Assembly (NCBI GenBank): GCA_037367405.1
Contig: JAZKJV010003367.1
Location: 310,001-374,000 of the forward strand
DNA: 64,000 nt
From: Ottelia alismoides
Taxonomy: Eukaryota; Streptophyta; Magnoliopsida; Alismatales; Hydrocharitaceae
Direction of reading: 5' to 3'
Part shown: positions 60,632 through 64,000 of the stretch, piece by piece
Layout: every line of letters starts with the position of its first letter
Numbering within the stretch: the stretch's first letter is position 1
Translations under genes and position numbers: made by a program
Notes under the pieces: generated by a model
What the model was told of the DNA's origin: nothing
Seen by the model: only the letters and a program-made list of their open reading frames with translations
Database searches by the model: none

Positions 60632-60675
60632 ATGAGTTAATCATGCCTAAAACCACTCTCCCATCCCATCCTTAA

Positions 60676-61140
60676 ATGAATCCGAACAACAAGAGAAGGC
60701 ATACAGCTCAGGTAGACACCACTACAGGTATGATCTCTTTTCCTGAATTTTTATCTAATTTCATTCATCTCATGAGCGGTAGACCACCACGAGCACTTGA
60801 TCGAGAGGTGGAGAGGGCACATGATAAGGAGCGGGAGCTGATCCATGATGATATTGATACTTCACATTCTGATGTTGATAAGGAGGACCACCACGATGTC
60901 CATCCTGATGATCAGAGAGAGAGAGAGGAGTGATGCAGAGACTGTTGACATGGACACATGCAAGTCAGATGATGATAATTTCTCCCATCTTAGAGATTTT
61001 TGTACATACTTCTAAGACTCTTGATGTACAAGCTAATTCCACTTCTGATATAAATAAAAATAATTTTGTTGTTCCTAAGATTTTTCCTTTTCCCAATGCT
61101 TTGTATGGAAAAGGAAAGAAAATGCCAAAAAGAATGTTGT
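60676..61140 (+). pseudogene. Gag-protease linker region, frame-shifted
   Basis: The frame 60676-60933 is acidic and His/Asp rich (HDDIDTSHSDVDKEDHHD); 60930-61148 is another frame. They join gag to the protease region and match no domain that I know. Confidence 0.4.
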
Positions 61141-61339
61141 CACTCTAGAAACTGGTCGTTTATTTAAAGATCACATTTTTCTGAAGATTTCACTTCACGA
61201 TGCCTTGGATCACTTTTCTACGCTCAAGAATTAGTTGAGGAACATATGCACAACATGTAGGAAAAGGAAATCATGAGTTGAGAAGCATGTATTGACCAAT
61301 GTGACTACATGTGATATTCTAAACAAGGTACCCAAGAAA

Positions 61340-61661
61340 AAGAAATATTCGGAAGCTCATTGCATATCGATCTATGGAGAGACCTAAAGGTCTGTTGAGG
61401 AACATTACCGTGATTGTTTAGGGCTAGCAATTTCCAGTGAACTTTATTGTCCTAGATATGACATGTCCTATGCAGTCACACTTTGCTCGAATCATTCTCG
61501 GGGGCCCTTTCTTGCATACAACGAGAACACTCTTTGATTATGATGCTAGGAGACTATCATTCCATGCAGACATTGGAGAGATACACATTGAGATGGCGAG
61601 AGGATGTAGCAATTCCAGTTCAATATTATCACTCACTTCAAAGGACACCAGTATTGCATAG
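61340..61661 (+). pseudogene. Gypsy protease, C-terminal part
   Basis: Frame around RSMERPKGLLRNITVIV, two TAG codons (61419 and 61425), then NFIVLDMTCPMQSHFARIIL, GGPFLHTTRTLFDYDARRLS. This is the plant gypsy protease pattern DRSxxRPKG, VDFxVLDM and IILGRPFLxTxxAxID. The active-site D-S/T-G should lie near 61280-61330 but is not readable. The enzyme would cut the gag polyprotein. Confidence 0.75.
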
Positions 61662-61677
61662 GATTGCCAACACATAG

Positions 61678-62109
61678 ATGAGACACAGTCTCTTGATCTT
61701 GATAGTGTATATTTTTGATATCCACAATATCCTACATGAGGATGGGGTAGATCATATGGTTCCTAGTTCTTCAGACGATTGTTCACATACAGATACAGAG
61801 TTCACATCAAATCCAGATGAGCAATCAGTTGCAGTAGACATCTCAGTGTCACAGATTGAGAGTACACATATTCCAGCACGAGAGTCCGTTGATTACATCT
61901 CAACGATTATTCGATATATTCAGTGTAAAGAGTCGGATAATGTGATGGCTACACATATAAACACCTTATATAGTTCGACTCTAGAGATGTGTATTTCAAT
62001 AGAGAGACATATGCCTCATATAGAGTTCACTTACAAAGTCAACTCTACTTGTTCAGCCAAGGATCAGTACAGACTAGCACAACAGACGACTCAGTACGAC
62101 CCAAGTTGA
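61678..62109 (+). pseudogene. Acidic tail frame after protease
   Basis: Open for 143 codons to TGA at 62107. Ser/Asp/His rich (SSSDDCSHTDTEFTSNPDE), no RT or RNase H motif. Same position as the tail at 1553-2152 in the other gag-protease element, though the two do not align clearly. Role unknown. Confidence 0.45.
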
Positions 62110-62260
62110 GGTGATATATTTTGTACAGGACGCATGACTACTCTTCCACTTCATTTCGTCTTGTATAAAGACATGTGAGCCCTTCGATTTTCTAGAGTAC
62201 GCCACCACCTGTACATTCTTCTTAGTCCCCAATTGTCTCCATTTTTTGCTTGTCTTATGT

Positions 62261-62675
62261 ACTTAGGATAATAGATCCTATGTAAAGGGGGAGACCGATT
62301 GCCCATTGATTTCTGTTTTTGATTTTGTTCTTTTTACTTTTCTCTTGTTTTCCTTTCTTTTACACTAATCACTGGTCCATACTTTTTGGCCACATTCTTT
62401 TATCTACTTAGGATAACTTATCCTAAGTATAGAGGGACTGAGTGATTTTGTTGATTTCATTTTTCTTTCTTTTGTTCCTTCGTTTGTATATTCCTTTTGC
62501 TCTGTTACCTCATTTTTGTCTTCTGCTATACTTACGATGACCTGATCATAAGTATAGGGAGTCGACTGACTTCTATTCTTTTATTCTTTTTCATCCACTT
62601 TTACTTATCATGAGTTATGTCCTCCTTTTTATCTTTTGACGCTATGAGGACATTACACAAGCTAAGTAAAGGGGG
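62261..62675 (+). repeat. Array of hairpin plus polypurine-tract-like units (4 units)
   Basis: Unit 1: ACTTAGGAT (62261-62269) with ATCCTATGT (62275-62283), then AAAGGGGGAG. Unit 2: ACTTAGGAT (62406-62414) pairs perfectly with ATCCTAAGT (62420-62428), 5-base loop, then ATAGAGGGA. Unit 3: ACTTACGAT (62530-62538) with ATCATAAGT, then ATAGGGAG (to about 62560). Unit 4: GCTAAGTAAAGGGGG (62661-62675), followed by TGTGTATATATTA. Spacing is 100-150 bases. Same structure at 2351-2598. Confidence 0.75.
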
Positions 62676-63789
62676 TGTGTATATATTATATATACTTTTG
62701 TCCATAACTCATACTTTCATGTATTTTCTATATCTATAAAATCCATAAAAAGAGGGTAGGGTTAATTTAGAATCCATTTATTTAATTAATTATTATTTAT
62801 ATAAATCCTTGTAAATAAGTAAAACATTTTTAAAATTATTATTTAAATTCTTAATTTAAAATATGTATTTAAAATATGTATTTAATATGTATAATACTTA
62901 CTTAAAATCATATTTGTTAAAATAGGTGTAAAAATCATTTAATCTTTGTAAAATTCTTTGTATATAAAATTTGTAAAATTCATTAGTTATTTAATCCAAA
63001 TAAATATGGTTAATTTATTTTGTAAGATTCTTATAAATATACTTTTTTTATAAAAACTGAAAAATCCATGAAAATGCAAAGTCCAAGAATTCATAAAATG
63101 TACAAAATCTTTAAAATCCATTAAAAGGAGTAAAACTCAGAAAAATTACTTCACAAAATGTGGTTGCATTTCCATTAGCAGTTTTCAGAATAAGTTTAAT
63201 TCCTAGAACTAAAGATTGGAAAAAGTCGAAAGGATGGAGCTTGATTATGATCTTTAACTTTCATTGTAAGGAGCCTAGTTAGGAATTAGAATTTAGACTC
63301 TTTAGATATTTGACTTAAATATTTGGTTCTGTGAGACCATTTTTGGAAAGTCAACTTAAGCATGCTTAAGTAGAACACTTGATGTCCTCCATTTAATCTT
63401 CATAGGAACAATTTTGGACACAAGCACTTTGTACTTAGCTCGACTTAAGGGTTGAGAAGGGCAATTCATTTTAGTGATGCATTTTCATCCTTGTCTAGTG
63501 GTGTGGACATCTAAAGATAGGAGTTGTAGGGTTAAAATAATGCTTCGGATGAGGAAAGGATCTGCTGGCATATTTTTTCCAAGAACTCAAAACATAGACA
63601 GAAATAAAAGAATCTATAACCGAGATGCATAAAAGATGGATGCGGTGCAAGCAACATTATAAAGCCAATCCAAAAAGAAGCCACCAAATATGACCACAGT
63701 GGTCCAAGCTTCCAAAATCATGCATATCTTAGTGGAGACTTAGCAACACTGGTTGGGCTTCACAAGGAGGAATGATTACACTGGTCACA
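62676..63789 (+). other. Gypsy 3' UTR or LTR start, gene-free
   Basis: Begins TGTGTATATATTATATATAC like 2599, then A/T-rich DNA to about 63150 and mixed DNA to 63789 without gene-like frames. Whether this is LTR or 3' UTR is not settled. Confidence 0.4.
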
Positions 63790-64000
63790 TGTTGGACGTG
63801 CGAGCCCATAGCGAGCCATTATAAAATAAATGTTATTGTGAATATCATTCCATGATATGAAATGAACAATAAATAAGTTGCATAATATATCCCTTAGTAC
63901 AATTAGGGTTATGTACCATGGCCATCTTAATGATCATACAACTGTTGATTCAATTATTGAATCATAGAGGCTGGTGTTTGGATGAATATCTAAAGATTAG
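63790..64000 (+). mobile_element. Ty1/copia LTR (+), 5' end, runs off the window
   Basis: TGTTGGACGTGCGAGCCCAT at 63790 and the next 200 bases are the reverse complement of 34080-34324 and 38030-38261 (for example GGTTATGTACCATGGCCATC). Third LTR tip of this family here, the only one on +. Confidence 0.85.

Larger units (their letters stand above)
57029..63789 (+). mobile_element. Non-autonomous Ty3/gypsy gag-protease element, internal region
   Basis: Runs from PBS (57029) through a 1.6-kb T-rich leader, gag (58643-60631), protease (about 61340-61610), a tail frame (61678-62109) and a hairpin/polypurine array (62261-62675) to a 3' UTR. Between protease and array there is only about 650 bases, so reverse transcriptase, RNase H and integrase are absent, not just decayed. 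Gag-only and gag-pro plant elements (for example TR-GAG) are known and rely on enzymes from full elements. Sequence after 62676 (A/T rich) is cut at 63790 by a copia LTR. Confidence 0.7.

Noticed and set aside
1..64000. Defence system, CRISPR array, gene cluster or other host-encoded novel system
   Set aside because: Both strands were read; apart from one DUF1645 gene all coding remnants belong to retrotransposons. No regularly spaced repeats or co-oriented gene set was found.

Overview
The window looks like nuclear DNA of a flowering plant, probably a monocot. Supporting signs are long AT-rich intergenic DNA, nested LTR retrotransposons of the Ty3/gypsy (Tat/Athila-like) and Ty1/copia types, L1-type LINEs, fold-back MITEs, and one compact, GC-rich plant-specific gene. 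No bacterial, organellar, rRNA, tRNA or CRISPR signal was seen. Almost everything except the one gene is transposon debris.

Layout. Bases 1-4218 hold the 3' part of a gypsy element on +: decayed gag/protease frames, a hairpin/polypurine array, then a 3' UTR. Bases 4219-13138 are a pile of gypsy LTR pieces in both orientations (4219-6245 +, 6255-7701 -, 7702-10960 +, 12115-13138 -). Bases 13199-15075 hold a small MITE, a TIR transposon of an unassigned family and a copia LTR fragment. Bases 15180-28077 are minus-strand gypsy elements, one apparently inserted in another: an LTR at 28077-25265 with PBS and gag start, interrupted at 23243 by a second LTR with its own gag and protease down to 16885. 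Bases 28079-38261 are minus-strand copia DNA: a ruined pol, one LTR of about 2.7 kb next to it and a second LTR further on. Bases 38262-40435 hold two more copies of the TIR family and a MITE. The only convincing host gene is at 42142-43245 (a DUF1645 protein). It is flanked upstream by a TIR element and downstream by a LINE fragment with a perfect 13-bp target duplication. A longer 5'-truncated LINE lies at 45047-47490. Bases 47880-57027 are again gypsy LTRs in both orientations. Bases 57029-63789 form the most complete gypsy internal region, and 63790 to the end is the start of another copia LTR.

Most notable points. (1) Two gypsy internal regions carry gag and protease followed by a short tail frame and then the polypurine region, with no room for reverse transcriptase, RNase H or integrase; they look like non-autonomous gag-protease elements. 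(2) Both end in a tandem array of 9-bp hairpins, each fused to a polypurine-tract-like motif. (3) Internal stop codons in these elements are almost all TAG (21 TAG, 2 TGA, 2 TAA by hand count). At two sites a paralogous frame in this window has Gln where TAG stands, which fits CAG-to-TAG decay in the CHG methylation context. (4) A previously unrecognised TIR family is present in three copies. (5) Two MITEs with different ends share an inner arm. (6) LTR promoters carry a conserved G-box plus inverted W-box module. I did not find a novel host-encoded system. All LTR boundaries were judged by eye and are approximate unless a terminal motif is named.
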